A stretch of DNA of 64,000 nucleotides from positions 1 to 64,000 of the forward strand of contig NW_027442238.1 of assembly GCF_048569485.1 (NCBI RefSeq), read 5' to 3'. How positions within the stretch are numbered: position 1 is the stretch's first letter; every line of letters starts with the position of its first letter. Origin of the DNA: Anomaloglossus baeobatrachus. Its lineage: Eukaryota; Chordata; Amphibia; Anura; Aromobatidae. Made by a program: the position numbers and the translations under genes. The notes under the pieces are model-generated. The model was not told where the DNA came from, ran no database searches, and was given only the letters and a program-made list of their open reading frames with translations. Positions 11,886 to 26,087 of the stretch are shown here, one piece after another.

Positions 11886-13275
11886 AACCAGAATTGGTTT
11901 GGGCCTCGAGTGGCACCCTGGCCTATGCCGGACACATCTTAGGGAGAGAGAGCGAGAGGGAGACAAACCCACGCCTACACAAGACATTTTGTCACCCAAG
12001 CCAACCCTTGAAAAGGCTGCTTTGCAGAGCAAAAACAAGAAGAATGGTGCGTTTTGCAGCCGCCGCCCACTGCAATGAATCTGAATAACTCCTCCTTTAG
12101 GGCGCAAGCAACTCCCCTCCCCCTTGCAGTCTTTCCAATTCACGATACAAAAAGACGGACAGGACAGGTTGCCTGACTTTCCGTCACTGCCACCCTTTGC
12201 CATCCTTACCCGTAGAAAGCCCTTTCATCATCCCCAAACCCTAATCTTTTCCCTTTCCTTCCCAGCCCCCAAACCCTGCCCTCTGTACCTTTCTCACCAC
12301 CCGCTTCCCTTCTCCTGTCATCCCCCTACCACCCGGGAAAAAAAGAGATTGCCCCCTCCTTCCACTAGCCCACCCTCCCACCCAAAGAACAACTTCTTCT
12401 GCGCAGCTTGTTTTCTAGGCAGCAGCGCTATTGTGATGTCATCGGGGGGCATTGTGACAAGCCGCCAGTGTTCCGTCTCTTCATGTTGTGCACAGTTCAA
12501 ACGGAAAATACATCAACAGGCAGACTACAGAAAAGCTTACTATCAAAGGTTAGAGGGGGGCTTTCTCAGAGGGCTTTTTACAGTTTTTCTATTCCCAATT
12601 AGCCGTTTAAGTGTACTTATTGAAAGTAGTAATTCTTTCATAGGCCGCCCTTTCTTAGTATTTGACGTTCCTTATATTGCGGTATGAGGCTTCGCAGTAG
12701 GTTGCAAACATTCATCACCCATGACTGTCCCCAATTGAGCTCAGAAGCTCAATGTCTATCATGACCTCTCTTTTAGAATGTCCAAGAGCAAGCAAACTAT
12801 TCCTCCAGGAGAGGGCGCCAACAGACTACTAAAGAGATCATCATTACTCAAAGAAAACCCCAAAAACCAATGCATGATAGGAATAAACAGGTAACTTTCT
12901 TTGGAGTGGAAGCGGAGAGATCGCACCAGATGCCAATTCTAGATCTTATCACACCTGTGGTCACTGCAGCAGCAGGTGAATCCACTTTGTCCAAAAGGGA
13001 TCTATTCCATTCAATTGCAAATGATCTAGATAAGACAGAGAACTGCAGCACGGGGACATAGCCGAGTTGGTCAGGTTGAGTGGTGATGAGTTTGCTATTT
13101 GGATGAATAAAGAAAGTCAAAAGTGTGAAAGATAAAAAACAAAAGGAGGAAGTGTGAAAAGTGAATGGGCCAAATTGAGGTGCATATGAAGACGTATGCT
13201 TTCTTCCAATTCATTAAATCGGGCTAATATGAATCAGGTGAATTGAGTTCTGCTTTTGGAAACTGGGTTAAGAAG

Positions 13276-13463
13276 GGGTGCACCGTTCCTGGAGGTACTG
13301 CAATACCAGGTCAATGCGTGGAGTGGACAGAGCAAGCTCTTTTTCCATCTCCCTGTTCTAAAAATCCATTTAATATATGGTCCCCAGATAGGGGACGTAT
13401 CAGATATTAAACTGATAAGAACAGATACTACACTTGATCTTAGCCAAAAGGCCGAGAAGCGAT
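13276..13463 (-). ncRNA. U2: U2 snRNA, copy 9
   Basis: Gene body as in copy 1. A private C to T (plus strand) lies at 13574, about 111 bp upstream of the U2 start, between the PSE-like site and the GC-rich distal zone. Confidence 0.96.
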
Positions 13464-14853
13464 AACCAGAATTGGTTTGGGCCTCGAGTGGCACCCTGGC
13501 CTATGCCGGACACATCTTAGGGAGAGAGAGCGAGAGGGAGACAAACCCACGCCTACACAAGACATTTTGTCACTCAAGCCAACCCTTGAAAAGGCTGCTT
13601 TGCAGAGCAAAAACAAGAAGAATGGTGCGTTTTGCAGCCGCCGCCCACTGCAATGAATCTGAATAACTCCTCCTTTAGGGCGCAAGCAACTCCCCTCCCC
13701 CTTGCAGTCTTTCCAATTCACGATACAAAAAGACGGACAGGACAGGTTGCCTGACTTTCCGTCACTGCCACCCTTTGCCATCCTTACCCGTAGAAAGCCC
13801 TTTCATCATCCCCAAACCCTAATCTTTTCCCTTTCCTTCCCAGCCCCCAAACCCTGCCCTCTGTACCTTTCTCACCACCCGCTTCCCTTCTCCTGTCATC
13901 CCCCTACCACCCGGGAAAAAAAGAGATTGCCCCCTCCTTCCACTAGCCCACCCTCCCACCCAAAGAACAACTTCTTCTGCGCAGCTTGTTTTCTAGGCAG
14001 CAGCGCTATTGTGATGTCATCGGGGGGCATTGTGACAAGCCGCCAGTGTTCCGTCTCTTCATGTTGTGCACAGTTCAAACGGAAAATACATCAACAGGCA
14101 GACTACAGAAAAGCTTACTATCAAAGGTTAGAGGGGGGCTTTCTCAGAGGGCTTTTTACAGTTTTTCTATTCCCAATTAGCCGTTTAAGTGTACTTATTG
14201 AAAGTAGTAATTCTTTCATAGGCCGCCCTTTCTTAGTATTTGACGTTCCTTATATTGCGGTATGAGGCTTCGCAGTAGGTTGCAAACATTCATCACCCAT
14301 GACTGTCCCCAATTGAGCTCAGAAGCTCAATGTCTATCATGACCTCTCTTTTAGAATGTCCAAGAGCAAGCAAACTATTCCTCCAGGAGAGGGCGCCAAC
14401 AGACTACTAAAGAGATCATCATTACTCAAAGAAAACCCCAAAAACCAATGCATGATAGGAATAAACAGGTAACTTTCTTTGGAGTGGAAGCGGAGAGATC
14501 GCACCAGATGCCAATTCTAGATCTTATCACACCTGTGGTCACTGCAGCAGCAGGTGAATCCACTTTGTCCAAAAGGGATCTATTCCATTCAATTGCAAAT
14601 GATCTAGATAAGACAGAGAACTGCAGCACGGGGACATAGCCGAGTTGGTCAGGTTGAGTGGTGATGAGTTTGCTATTTGGATGAATAAAGAAAGTCAAAA
14701 GTGTGAAAGATAAAAAACAAAAGGAGGAAGTGTGAAAAGTGAATGGGCCAAATTGAGGTGCATATGAAGACGTATGCTTTCTTCCAATTCATTAAATCGG
14801 GCTAATATGAATCAGGTGAATTGAGTTCTGCTTTTGGAAACTGGGTTAAGAAG

Positions 14854-15041
14854 GGGTGCACCGTTCCTGGAGGTACTGCAATACCAGGTCAATGCGTGGA
14901 GTGGACAGAGCAAGCTCTTTTTCCATCTCCCTGTTCTAAAAATCCATTTAATATATGGTCCCCAGATAGGGGACGTATCAGATATTAAACTGATAAGAAC
15001 AGATACTACACTTGATCTTAGCCAAAAGGCCGAGAAGCGAT
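14854..15041 (-). ncRNA. U2: U2 snRNA, copy 10
   Basis: No difference from copy 1 noticed. Full promoter and 3' box context. Confidence 0.96.
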
Positions 15042-16431
15042 AACCAGAATTGGTTTGGGCCTCGAGTGGCACCCTGGCCTATGCCGGACACATCTTAGGG
15101 AGAGAGAGCGAGAGGGAGACAAACCCACGCCTACACAAGACATTTTGTCACCCAAGCCAACCCTTGAAAAGGCTGCTTTGCAGAGCAAAAACAAGAAGAA
15201 TGGTGCGTTTTGCAGCCGCCGCCCACTGCAATGAATCTGAATAACTCCTCCTTTAGGGCGCAAGCAACTCCCCTCCCCCTTGCAGTCTTTCCAATTCACG
15301 ATACAAAAAGACGGACAGGACAGGTTGCCTGACTTTCCGTCACTGCCACCCTTTGCCATCCTTACCCGTAGAAAGCCCTTTCATCATCCCCAAACCCTAA
15401 TCTTTTCCCTTTCCTTCCCAGCCCCCAAACCCTGCCCTCTGTACCTTTCTCACCACCCGCTTCCCTTCTCCTGTCATCCCCCTACCACCCGGGAAAAAAA
15501 GAGATTGCCCCCTCCTTCCACTAGCCCACCCTCCCACCCAAAGAACAACTTCTTCTGCGCAGCTTGTTTTCTAGGCAGCAGCGCTATTGTGATGTCATCG
15601 GGGGGCATTGTGACAAGCCGCCAGTGTTCCGTCTCTTCATGTTGTGCACAGTTCAAACGGAAAATACATCAACAGGCAGACTACAGAAAAGCTTACTATC
15701 AAAGGTTAGAGGGGGGCTTTCTCAGAGGGCTTTTTACAGTTTTTCTATTCCCAATTAGCCGTTTAAGTGTACTTATTGAAAGTAGTAATTCTTTCATAGG
15801 CCGCCCTTTCTTAGTATTTGACGTTCCTTATATTGCGGTATGAGGCTTCGCAGTAGGTTGCAAACATTCATCACCCATGACTGTCCCCAATTGAGCTCAG
15901 AAGCTCAATGTCTATCATGACCTCTCTTTTAGAATGTCCAAGAGCAAGCAAACTATTCCTCCAGGAGAGGGCGCCAACAGACTACTAAAGAGATCATCAT
16001 TACTCAAAGAAAACCCCAAAAACCAATGCATGATAGGAATAAACAGGTAACTTTCTTTGGAGTGGAAGCGGAGAGATCGCACCAGATGCCAATTCTAGAT
16101 CTTATCACACCTGTGGTCACTGCAGCAGCAGGTGAATCCACTTTGTCCAAAAGGGATCTATTCCATTCAATTGCAAATGATCTAGATAAGACAGAGAACT
16201 GCAGCACGGGGACATAGCCGAGTTGGTCAGGTTGAGTGGTGATGAGTTTGCTATTTGGATGAATAAAGAAAGTCAAAAGTGTGAAAGATAAAAAACAAAA
16301 GGAGGAAGTGTGAAAAGTGAATGGGCCAAATTGAGGTGCATATGAAGACGTATGCTTTCTTCCAATTCATTAAATCGGGCTAATATGAATCAGGTGAATT
16401 GAGTTCTGCTTTTGGAAACTGGGTTAAGAAG

Positions 16432-16619
16432 GGGTGCACCGTTCCTGGAGGTACTGCAATACCAGGTCAATGCGTGGAGTGGACAGAGCAAGCTCTTTTT
16501 CCATCTCCCTGTTCTAAAAATCCATTTAATATATGGTCCCCAGATAGGGGACGTATCAGATATTAAACTGATAAGAACAGATACTACACTTGATCTTAGC
16601 CAAAAGGCCGAGAAGCGAT
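16432..16619 (-). ncRNA. U2: U2 snRNA, copy 11
   Basis: No difference from copy 1 noticed. Full promoter and 3' box context. Confidence 0.96.
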
Positions 16620-18009
16620 AACCAGAATTGGTTTGGGCCTCGAGTGGCACCCTGGCCTATGCCGGACACATCTTAGGGAGAGAGAGCGAGAGGGAGACAA
16701 ACCCACGCCTACACAAGACATTTTGTCACCCAAGCCAACCCTTGAAAAGGCTGCTTTGCAGAGCAAAAACAAGAAGAATGGTGCGTTTTGCAGCCGCCGC
16801 CCACTGCAATGAATCTGAATAACTCCTCCTTTAGGGCGCAAGCAACTCCCCTCCCCCTTGCAGTCTTTCCAATTCACGATACAAAAAGACGGACAGGACA
16901 GGTTGCCTGACTTTCCGTCACTGCCACCCTTTGCCATCCTTACCCGTAGAAAGCCCTTTCATCATCCCCAAACCCTAATCTTTTCCCTTTCCTTCCCAGC
17001 CCCCAAACCCTGCCCTCTGTACCTTTCTCACCACCCGCTTCCCTTCTCCTGTCATCCCCCTACCACCCGGGAAAAAAAGAGATTGCCCCCTCCTTCCACT
17101 AGCCCACCCTCCCACCCAAAGAACAACTTCTTCTGCGCAGCTTGTTTTCTAGGCAGCAGCGCTATTGTGATGTCATCGGGGGGCATTGTGACAAGCCGCC
17201 AGTGTTCCGTCTCTTCATGTTGTGCACAGTTCAAACGGAAAATACATCAACAGGCAGACTACAGAAAAGCTTACTATCAAAGGTTAGAGGGGGGCTTTCT
17301 CAGAGGGCTTTTTACAGTTTTTCTATTCCCAATTAGCCGTTTAAGTGTACTTATTGAAAGTAGTAATTCTTTCATAGGCCGCCCTTTCTTAGTATTTGAC
17401 GTTCCTTATATTGCGGTATGAGGCTTCGCAGTAGGTTGCAAACATTCATCACCCATGACTGTCCCCAATTGAGCTCAGAAGCTCAATGTCTATCATGACC
17501 TCTCTTTTAGAATGTCCAAGAGCAAGCAAACTATTCCTCCAGGAGAGGGCGCCAACAGACTACTAAAGAGATCATCATTACTCAAAGAAAACCCCAAAAA
17601 CCAATGCATGATAGGAATAAACAGGTAACTTTCTTTGGAGTGGAAGCGGAGAGATCGCACCAGATGCCAATTCTAGATCTTATCACACCTGTGGTCACTG
17701 CAGCAGCAGGTGAATCCACTTTGTCCAAAAGGGATCTATTCCATTCAATTGCAAATGATCTAGATAAGACAGAGAACTGCAGCACGGGGACATAGCCGAG
17801 TTGGTCAGGTTGAGTGGTGATGAGTTTGCTATTTGGATGAATAAAGAAAGTCAAAAGTGTGAAAGATAAAAAACAAAAGGAGGAAGTGTGAAAAGTGAAT
17901 GGGCCAAATTGAGGTGCATATGAAGACGTATGCTTTCTTCCAATTCATTAAATCGGGCTAATATGAATCAGGTGAATTGAGTTCTGCTTTTGGAAACTGG
18001 GTTAAGAAG

Positions 18010-18197
18010 GGGTGCACCGTTCCTGGAGGTACTGCAATACCAGGTCAATGCGTGGAGTGGACAGAGCAAGCTCTTTTTCCATCTCCCTGTTCTAAAAATC
18101 CATTTAATATATGGTCCCCAGATAGGGGACGTATCAGATATTAAACTGATAAGAACAGATACTACACTTGATCTTAGCCAAAAGGCCGAGAAGCGAT
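18010..18197 (-). ncRNA. U2: U2 snRNA, copy 12
   Basis: No difference from copy 1 noticed. Full promoter and 3' box context. Confidence 0.96.
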
Positions 18198-19587
18198 AAC
18201 CAGAATTGGTTTGGGCCTCGAGTGGCACCCTGGCCTATGCCGGACACATCTTAGGGAGAGAGAGCGAGAGGGAGACAAACCCACGCCTACACAAGACATT
18301 TTGTCACCCAAGCCAACCCTTGAAAAGGCTGCTTTGCAGAGCAAAAACAAGAAGAATGGTGCGTTTTGCAGCCGCCGCCCACTGCAATGAATCTGAATAA
18401 CTCCTCCTTTAGGGCGCAAGCAACTCCCCTCCCCCTTGCAGTCTTTCCAATTCACGATACAAAAAGACGGACAGGACAGGTTGCCTGACTTTCCGTCACT
18501 GCCACCCTTTGCCATCCTTACCCGTAGAAAGCCCTTTCATCATCCCCAAACCCTAATCTTTTCCCTTTCCTTCCCAGCCCCCAAACCCTGCCCTCTGTAC
18601 CTTTCTCACCACCCGCTTCCCTTCTCCTGTCATCCCCCTACCACCCGGGAAAAAAAGAGATTGCCCCCTCCTTCCACTAGCCCACCCTCCCACCCAAAGA
18701 ACAACTTCTTCTGCGCAGCTTGTTTTCTAGGCAGCAGCGCTATTGTGATGTCATCGGGGGGCATTGTGACAAGCCGCCAGTGTTCCGTCTCTTCATGTTG
18801 TGCACAGTTCAAACGGAAAATACATCAACAGGCAGACTACAGAAAAGCTTACTATCAAAGGTTAGAGGGGGGCTTTCTCAGAGGGCTTTTTACAGTTTTT
18901 CTATTCCCAATTAGCCGTTTAAGTGTACTTATTGAAAGTAGTAATTCTTTCATAGGCCGCCCTTTCTTAGTATTTGACGTTCCTTATATTGCGGTATGAG
19001 GCTTCGCAGTAGGTTGCAAACATTCATCACCCATGACTGTCCCCAATTGAGCTCAGAAGCTCAATGTCTATCATGACCTCTCTTTTAGAATGTCCAAGAG
19101 CAAGCAAACTATTCCTCCAGGAGAGGGCGCCAACAGACTACTAAAGAGATCATCATTACTCAAAGAAAACCCCAAAAACCAATGCATGATAGGAATAAAC
19201 AGGTAACTTTCTTTGGAGTGGAAGCGGAGAGATCGCACCAGATGCCAATTCTAGATCTTATCACACCTGTGGTCACTGCAGCAGCAGGTGAATCCACTTT
19301 GTCCAAAAGGGATCTATTCCATTCAATTGCAAATGATCTAGATAAGACAGAGAACTGCAGCACGGGGACATAGCCGAGTTGGTCAGGTTGAGTGGTGATG
19401 AGTTTGCTATTTGGATGAATAAAGAAAGTCAAAAGTGTGAAAGATAAAAAACAAAAGGAGGAAGTGTGAAAAGTGAATGGGCCAAATTGAGGTGCATATG
19501 AAGACGTATGCTTTCTTCCAATTCATTAAATCGGGCTAATATGAATCAGGTGAATTGAGTTCTGCTTTTGGAAACTGGGTTAAGAAG

Positions 19588-19775
19588 GGGTGCACCGTTC
19601 CTGGAGGTACTGCAATACCAGGTCAATGCGTGGAGTGGACAGAGCAAGCTCTTTTTCCATCTCCCTGTTCTAAAAATCCATTTAATATATGGTCCCCAGA
19701 TAGGGGACGTATCAGATATTAAACTGATAAGAACAGATACTACACTTGATCTTAGCCAAAAGGCCGAGAAGCGAT
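19588..19775 (-). ncRNA. U2: U2 snRNA, copy 13
   Basis: No difference from copy 1 noticed. Full promoter and 3' box context. Confidence 0.96.
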
Positions 19776-21165
19776 AACCAGAATTGGTTTGGGCCTCGAG
19801 TGGCACCCTGGCCTATGCCGGACACATCTTAGGGAGAGAGAGCGAGAGGGAGACAAACCCACGCCTACACAAGACATTTTGTCACCCAAGCCAACCCTTG
19901 AAAAGGCTGCTTTGCAGAGCAAAAACAAGAAGAATGGTGCGTTTTGCAGCCGCCGCCCACTGCAATGAATCTGAATAACTCCTCCTTTAGGGCGCAAGCA
20001 ACTCCCCTCCCCCTTGCAGTCTTTCCAATTCACGATACAAAAAGACGGACAGGACAGGTTGCCTGACTTTCCGTCACTGCCACCCTTTGCCATCCTTACC
20101 CGTAGAAAGCCCTTTCATCATCCCCAAACCCTAATCTTTTCCCTTTCCTTCCCAGCCCCCAAACCCTGCCCTCTGTACCTTTCTCACCACCCGCTTCCCT
20201 TCTCCTGTCATCCCCCTACCACCCGGGAAAAAAAGAGATTGCCCCCTCCTTCCACTAGCCCACCCTCCCACCCAAAGAACAACTTCTTCTGCGCAGCTTG
20301 TTTTCTAGGCAGCAGCGCTATTGTGATGTCATCGGGGGGCATTGTGACAAGCCGCCAGTGTTCCGTCTCTTCATGTTGTGCACAGTTCAAACGGAAAATA
20401 CATCAACAGGCAGACTACAGAAAAGCTTACTATCAAAGGTTAGAGGGGGGCTTTCTCAGAGGGCTTTTTACAGTTTTTCTATTCCCAATTAGCCGTTTAA
20501 GTGTACTTATTGAAAGTAGTAATTCTTTCATAGGCCGCCCTTTCTTAGTATTTGACGTTCCTTATATTGCGGTATGAGGCTTCGCAGTAGGTTGCAAACA
20601 TTCATCACCCATGACTGTCCCCAATTGAGCTCAGAAGCTCAATGTCTATCATGACCTCTCTTTTAGAATGTCCAAGAGCAAGCAAACTATTCCTCCAGGA
20701 GAGGGCGCCAACAGACTACTAAAGAGATCATCATTACTCAAAGAAAACCCCAAAAACCAATGCATGATAGGAATAAACAGGTAACTTTCTTTGGAGTGGA
20801 AGCGGAGAGATCGCACCAGATGCCAATTCTAGATCTTATCACACCTGTGGTCACTGCAGCAGCAGGTGAATCCACTTTGTCCAAAAGGGATCTATTCCAT
20901 TCAATTGCAAATGATCTAGATAAGACAGAGAACTGCAGCACGGGGACATAGCCGAGTTGGTCAGGTTGAGTGGTGATGAGTTTGCTATTTGGATGAATAA
21001 AGAAAGTCAAAAGTGTGAAAGATAAAAAACAAAAGGAGGAAGTGTGAAAAGTGAATGGGCCAAATTGAGGTGCATATGAAGACGTATGCTTTCTTCCAAT
21101 TCATTAAATCGGGCTAATATGAATCAGGTGAATTGAGTTCTGCTTTTGGAAACTGGGTTAAGAAG

Positions 21166-21353
21166 GGGTGCACCGTTCCTGGAGGTACTGCAATACCAGG
21201 TCAATGCGTGGAGTGGACAGAGCAAGCTCTTTTTCCATCTCCCTGTTCTAAAAATCCATTTAATATATGGTCCCCAGATAGGGGACGTATCAGATATTAA
21301 ACTGATAAGAACAGATACTACACTTGATCTTAGCCAAAAGGCCGAGAAGCGAT
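21166..21353 (-). ncRNA. U2: U2 snRNA, copy 14
   Basis: No difference from copy 1 noticed. Full promoter and 3' box context. Confidence 0.96.
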
Positions 21354-22743
21354 AACCAGAATTGGTTTGGGCCTCGAGTGGCACCCTGGCCTATGCCGGA
21401 CACATCTTAGGGAGAGAGAGCGAGAGGGAGACAAACCCACGCCTACACAAGACATTTTGTCACCCAAGCCAACCCTTGAAAAGGCTGCTTTGCAGAGCAA
21501 AAACAAGAAGAATGGTGCGTTTTGCAGCCGCCGCCCACTGCAATGAATCTGAATAACTCCTCCTTTAGGGCGCAAGCAACTCCCCTCCCCCTTGCAGTCT
21601 TTCCAATTCACGATACAAAAAGACGGACAGGACAGGTTGCCTGACTTTCCGTCACTGCCACCCTTTGCCATCCTTACCCGTAGAAAGCCCTTTCATCATC
21701 CCCAAACCCTAATCTTTTCCCTTTCCTTCCCAGCCCCCAAACCCTGCCCTCTGTACCTTTCTCACCACCCGCTTCCCTTCTCCTGTCATCCCCCTACCAC
21801 CCGGGAAAAAAAGAGATTGCCCCCTCCTTCCACTAGCCCACCCTCCCACCCAAAGAACAACTTCTTCTGCGCAGCTTGTTTTCTAGGCAGCAGCGCTATT
21901 GTGATGTCATCGGGGGGCATTGTGACAAGCCGCCAGTGTTCCGTCTCTTCATGTTGTGCACAGTTCAAACGGAAAATACATCAACAGGCAGACTACAGAA
22001 AAGCTTACTATCAAAGGTTAGAGGGGGGCTTTCTCAGAGGGCTTTTTACAGTTTTTCTATTCCCAATTAGCCGTTTAAGTGTACTTATTGAAAGTAGTAA
22101 TTCTTTCATAGGCCGCCCTTTCTTAGTATTTGACGTTCCTTATATTGCGGTATGAGGCTTCGCAGTAGGTTGCAAACATTCATCACCCATGACTGTCCCC
22201 AATTGAGCTCAGAAGCTCAATGTCTATCATGACCTCTCTTTTAGAATGTCCAAGAGCAAGCAAACTATTCCTCCAGGAGAGGGCGCCAACAGACTACTAA
22301 AGAGATCATCATTACTCAAAGAAAACCCCAAAAACCAATGCATGATAGGAATAAACAGGTAACTTTCTTTGGAGTGGAAGCGGAGAGATCGCACCAGATG
22401 CCAATTCTAGATCTTATCACACCTGTGGTCACTGCAGCAGCAGGTGAATCCACTTTGTCCAAAAGGGATCTATTCCATTCAATTGCAAATGATCTAGATA
22501 AGACAGAGAACTGCAGCACGGGGACATAGCCGAGTTAGTCAGGTTGAGTGGTGATGAGTTTGCTATTTGGATGAATAAAGAAAGTCAAAAGTGTGAAAGA
22601 TAAAAAACAAAAGGAGGAAGTGTGAAAAGTGAATGGGCCAAATTGAGGTGCATATGAAGACGTATGCTTTCTTCCAATTCATTAAATCGGGCTAATATGA
22701 ATCAGGTGAATTGAGTTCTGCTTTTGGAAACTGGGTTAAGAAG

Positions 22744-22931
22744 GGGTGCACCGTTCCTGGAGGTACTGCAATACCAGGTCAATGCGTGGAGTGGACAGAG
22801 CAAGCTCTTTTTCCATCTCCCTGTTCTAAAAATCCATTTAATATATGGTCCCCAGATAGGGGACGTATCAGATATTAAACTGATAAGAACAGATACTACA
22901 CTTGATCTTAGCCAAAAGGCCGAGAAGCGAT
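22744..22931 (-). ncRNA. U2: U2 snRNA, copy 15
   Basis: Gene body as in copy 1. Two private spacer changes flank it: G to A at 22537 (about 207 bp past the U2 3' end, inside the box-A-like motif) and G to A at 23507 (about 576 bp upstream of the U2 start). Confidence 0.96.
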
Positions 22932-24321
22932 AACCAGAATTGGTTTGGGCCTCGAGTGGCACCCTGGCCTATGCCGGACACATCTTAGGGAGAGAGAGCG
23001 AGAGGGAGACAAACCCACGCCTACACAAGACATTTTGTCACCCAAGCCAACCCTTGAAAAGGCTGCTTTGCAGAGCAAAAACAAGAAGAATGGTGCGTTT
23101 TGCAGCCGCCGCCCACTGCAATGAATCTGAATAACTCCTCCTTTAGGGCGCAAGCAACTCCCCTCCCCCTTGCAGTCTTTCCAATTCACGATACAAAAAG
23201 ACGGACAGGACAGGTTGCCTGACTTTCCGTCACTGCCACCCTTTGCCATCCTTACCCGTAGAAAGCCCTTTCATCATCCCCAAACCCTAATCTTTTCCCT
23301 TTCCTTCCCAGCCCCCAAACCCTGCCCTCTGTACCTTTCTCACCACCCGCTTCCCTTCTCCTGTCATCCCCCTACCACCCGGGAAAAAAAGAGATTGCCC
23401 CCTCCTTCCACTAGCCCACCCTCCCACCCAAAGAACAACTTCTTCTGCGCAGCTTGTTTTCTAGGCAGCAGCGCTATTGTGATGTCATCGGGGGGCATTG
23501 TGACAAACCGCCAGTGTTCCGTCTCTTCATGTTGTGCACAGTTCAAACGGAAAATACATCAACAGGCAGACTACAGAAAAGCTTACTATCAAAGGTTAGA
23601 GGGGGGCTTTCTCAGAGGGCTTTTTACAGTTTTTCTATTCCCAATTAGCCGTTTAAGTGTACTTATTGAAAGTAGTAATTCTTTCATAGGCCGCCCTTTC
23701 TTAGTATTTGACGTTCCTTATATTGCGGTATGAGGCTTCGCAGTAGGTTGCAAACATTCATCACCCATGACTGTCCCCAATTGAGCTCAGAAGCTCAATG
23801 TCTATCATGACCTCTCTTTTAGAATGTCCAAGAGCAAGCAAACTATTCCTCCAGGAGAGGGCGCCAACAGACTACTAAAGAGATCATCATTACTCAAAGA
23901 AAACCCCAAAAACCAATGCATGATAGGAATAAACAGGTAACTTTCTTTGGAGTGGAAGCGGAGAGATCGCACCAGATGCCAATTCTAGATCTTATCACAC
24001 CTGTGGTCACTGCAGCAGCAGGTGAATCCACTTTGTCCAAAAGGGATCTATTCCATTCAATTGCAAATGATCTAGATAAGACAGAGAACTGCAGCACGGG
24101 GACATAGCCGAGTTGGTCAGGTTGAGTGGTGATGAGTTTGCTATTTGGATGAATAAAGAAAGTCAAAAGTGTGAAAGATAAAAAACAAAAGGAGGAAGTG
24201 TGAAAAGTGAATGGGCCAAATTGAGGTGCATATGAAGACGTATGCTTTCTTCCAATTCATTAAATCGGGCTAATATGAATCAGGTGAATTGAGTTCTGCT
24301 TTTGGAAACTGGGTTAAGAAG

Positions 24322-24509
24322 GGGTGCACCGTTCCTGGAGGTACTGCAATACCAGGTCAATGCGTGGAGTGGACAGAGCAAGCTCTTTTTCCATCTCCCT
24401 GTTCTAAAAATCCATTTAATATATGGTCCCCAGATAGGGGACGTATCAGATATTAAACTGATAAGAACAGATACTACACTTGATCTTAGCCAAAAGGCCG
24501 AGAAGCGAT
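24322..24509 (-). ncRNA. U2: U2 snRNA, copy 16
   Basis: No difference from copy 1 noticed. Full promoter and 3' box context. Confidence 0.96.
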
Positions 24510-25899
24510 AACCAGAATTGGTTTGGGCCTCGAGTGGCACCCTGGCCTATGCCGGACACATCTTAGGGAGAGAGAGCGAGAGGGAGACAAACCCACGCCT
24601 ACACAAGACATTTTGTCACCCAAGCCAACCCTTGAAAAGGCTGCTTTGCAGAGCAAAAACAAGAAGAATGGTGCGTTTTGCAGCCGCCGCCCACTGCAAT
24701 GAATCTGAATAACTCCTCCTTTAGGGCGCAAGCAACTCCCCTCCCCCTTGCAGTCTTTCCAATTCACGATACAAAAAGACGGACAGGACAGGTTGCCTGA
24801 CTTTCCGTCACTGCCACCCTTTGCCATCCTTACCCGTAGAAAGCCCTTTCATCATCCCCAAACCCTAATCTTTTCCCTTTCCTTCCCAGCCCCCAAACCC
24901 TGCCCTCTGTACCTTTCTCACCACCCGCTTCCCTTCTCCTGTCATCCCCCTACCACCCGGGAAAAAAAGAGATTGCCCCCTCCTTCCACTAGCCCACCCT
25001 CCCACCCAAAGAACAACTTCTTCTGCGCAGCTTGTTTTCTAGGCAGCAGCGCTATTGTGATGTCATCGGGGGGCATTGTGACAAGCCGCCAGTGTTCCGT
25101 CTCTTCATGTTGTGCACAGTTCAAACGGAAAATACATCAACAGGCAGACTACAGAAAAGCTTACTATCAAAGGTTAGAGGGGGGCTTTCTCAGAGGGCTT
25201 TTTACAGTTTTTCTATTCCCAATTAGCCGTTTAAGTGTACTTATTGAAAGTAGTAATTCTTTCATAGGCCGCCCTTTCTTAGTATTTGACGTTCCTTATA
25301 TTGCGGTATGAGGCTTCGCAGTAGGTTGCAAACATTCATCACCCATGACTGTCCCCAATTGAGCTCAGAAGCTCAATGTCTATCATGACCTCTCTTTTAG
25401 AATGTCCAAGAGCAAGCAAACTATTCCTCCAGGAGAGGGCGCCAACAGACTACTAAAGAGATCATCATTACTCAAAGAAAACCCCAAAAACCAATGCATG
25501 ATAGGAATAAACAGGTAACTTTCTTTGGAGTGGAAGCGGAGAGATCGCACCAGATGCCAATTCTAGATCTTATCACACCTGTGGTCACTGCAGCAGCAGG
25601 TGAATCCACTTTGTCCAAAAGGGATCTATTCCATTCAATTGCAAATGATCTAGATAAGACAGAGAACTGCAGCACGGGGACATAGCCGAGTTGGTCAGGT
25701 TGAGTGGTGATGAGTTTGCTATTTGGATGAATAAAGAAAGTCAAAAGTGTGAAAGATAAAAAACAAAAGGAGGAAGTGTGAAAAGTGAATGGGCCAAATT
25801 GAGGTGCATATGAAGACGTATGCTTTCTTCCAATTCATTAAATCGGGCTAATATGAATCAGGTGAATTGAGTTCTGCTTTTGGAAACTGGGTTAAGAAG

Positions 25900-26087
25900 G
25901 GGTGCACCGTTCCTTTAGGTACTGCAATACCAGGTCAATGCGTGGAGTGGACAGAGCAAGCTCTTTTTCCATCTCCCTGTTCTAAAAATCCATTTAATAT
26001 ATGGTCCCCAGATAGGGGACGTATCAGATATTAAACTGATAAGAACAGATACTACACTTGATCTTAGCCAAAAGGCCGAGAAGCGAT
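25900..26087 (-). ncRNA. U2: U2 snRNA, copy 17, variant in stem-loop IV
   Basis: Full-length U2 with normal promoter and 3' box, but plus-strand GG at 25915-25916 is TT. In the RNA, nt 172-173 become AA instead of CC, so the 3' arm of stem IV reads AAAGG instead of CCAGG. The two G-C pairs next to the U-U closing the U2B''/U2A' binding loop would be lost. All other copies keep CCAGG. It is the only change I noticed inside any uninterrupted U2 body. The product may assemble poorly with U2B''; whether it is a functional variant or a degenerate copy is open. Confidence 0.93.
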
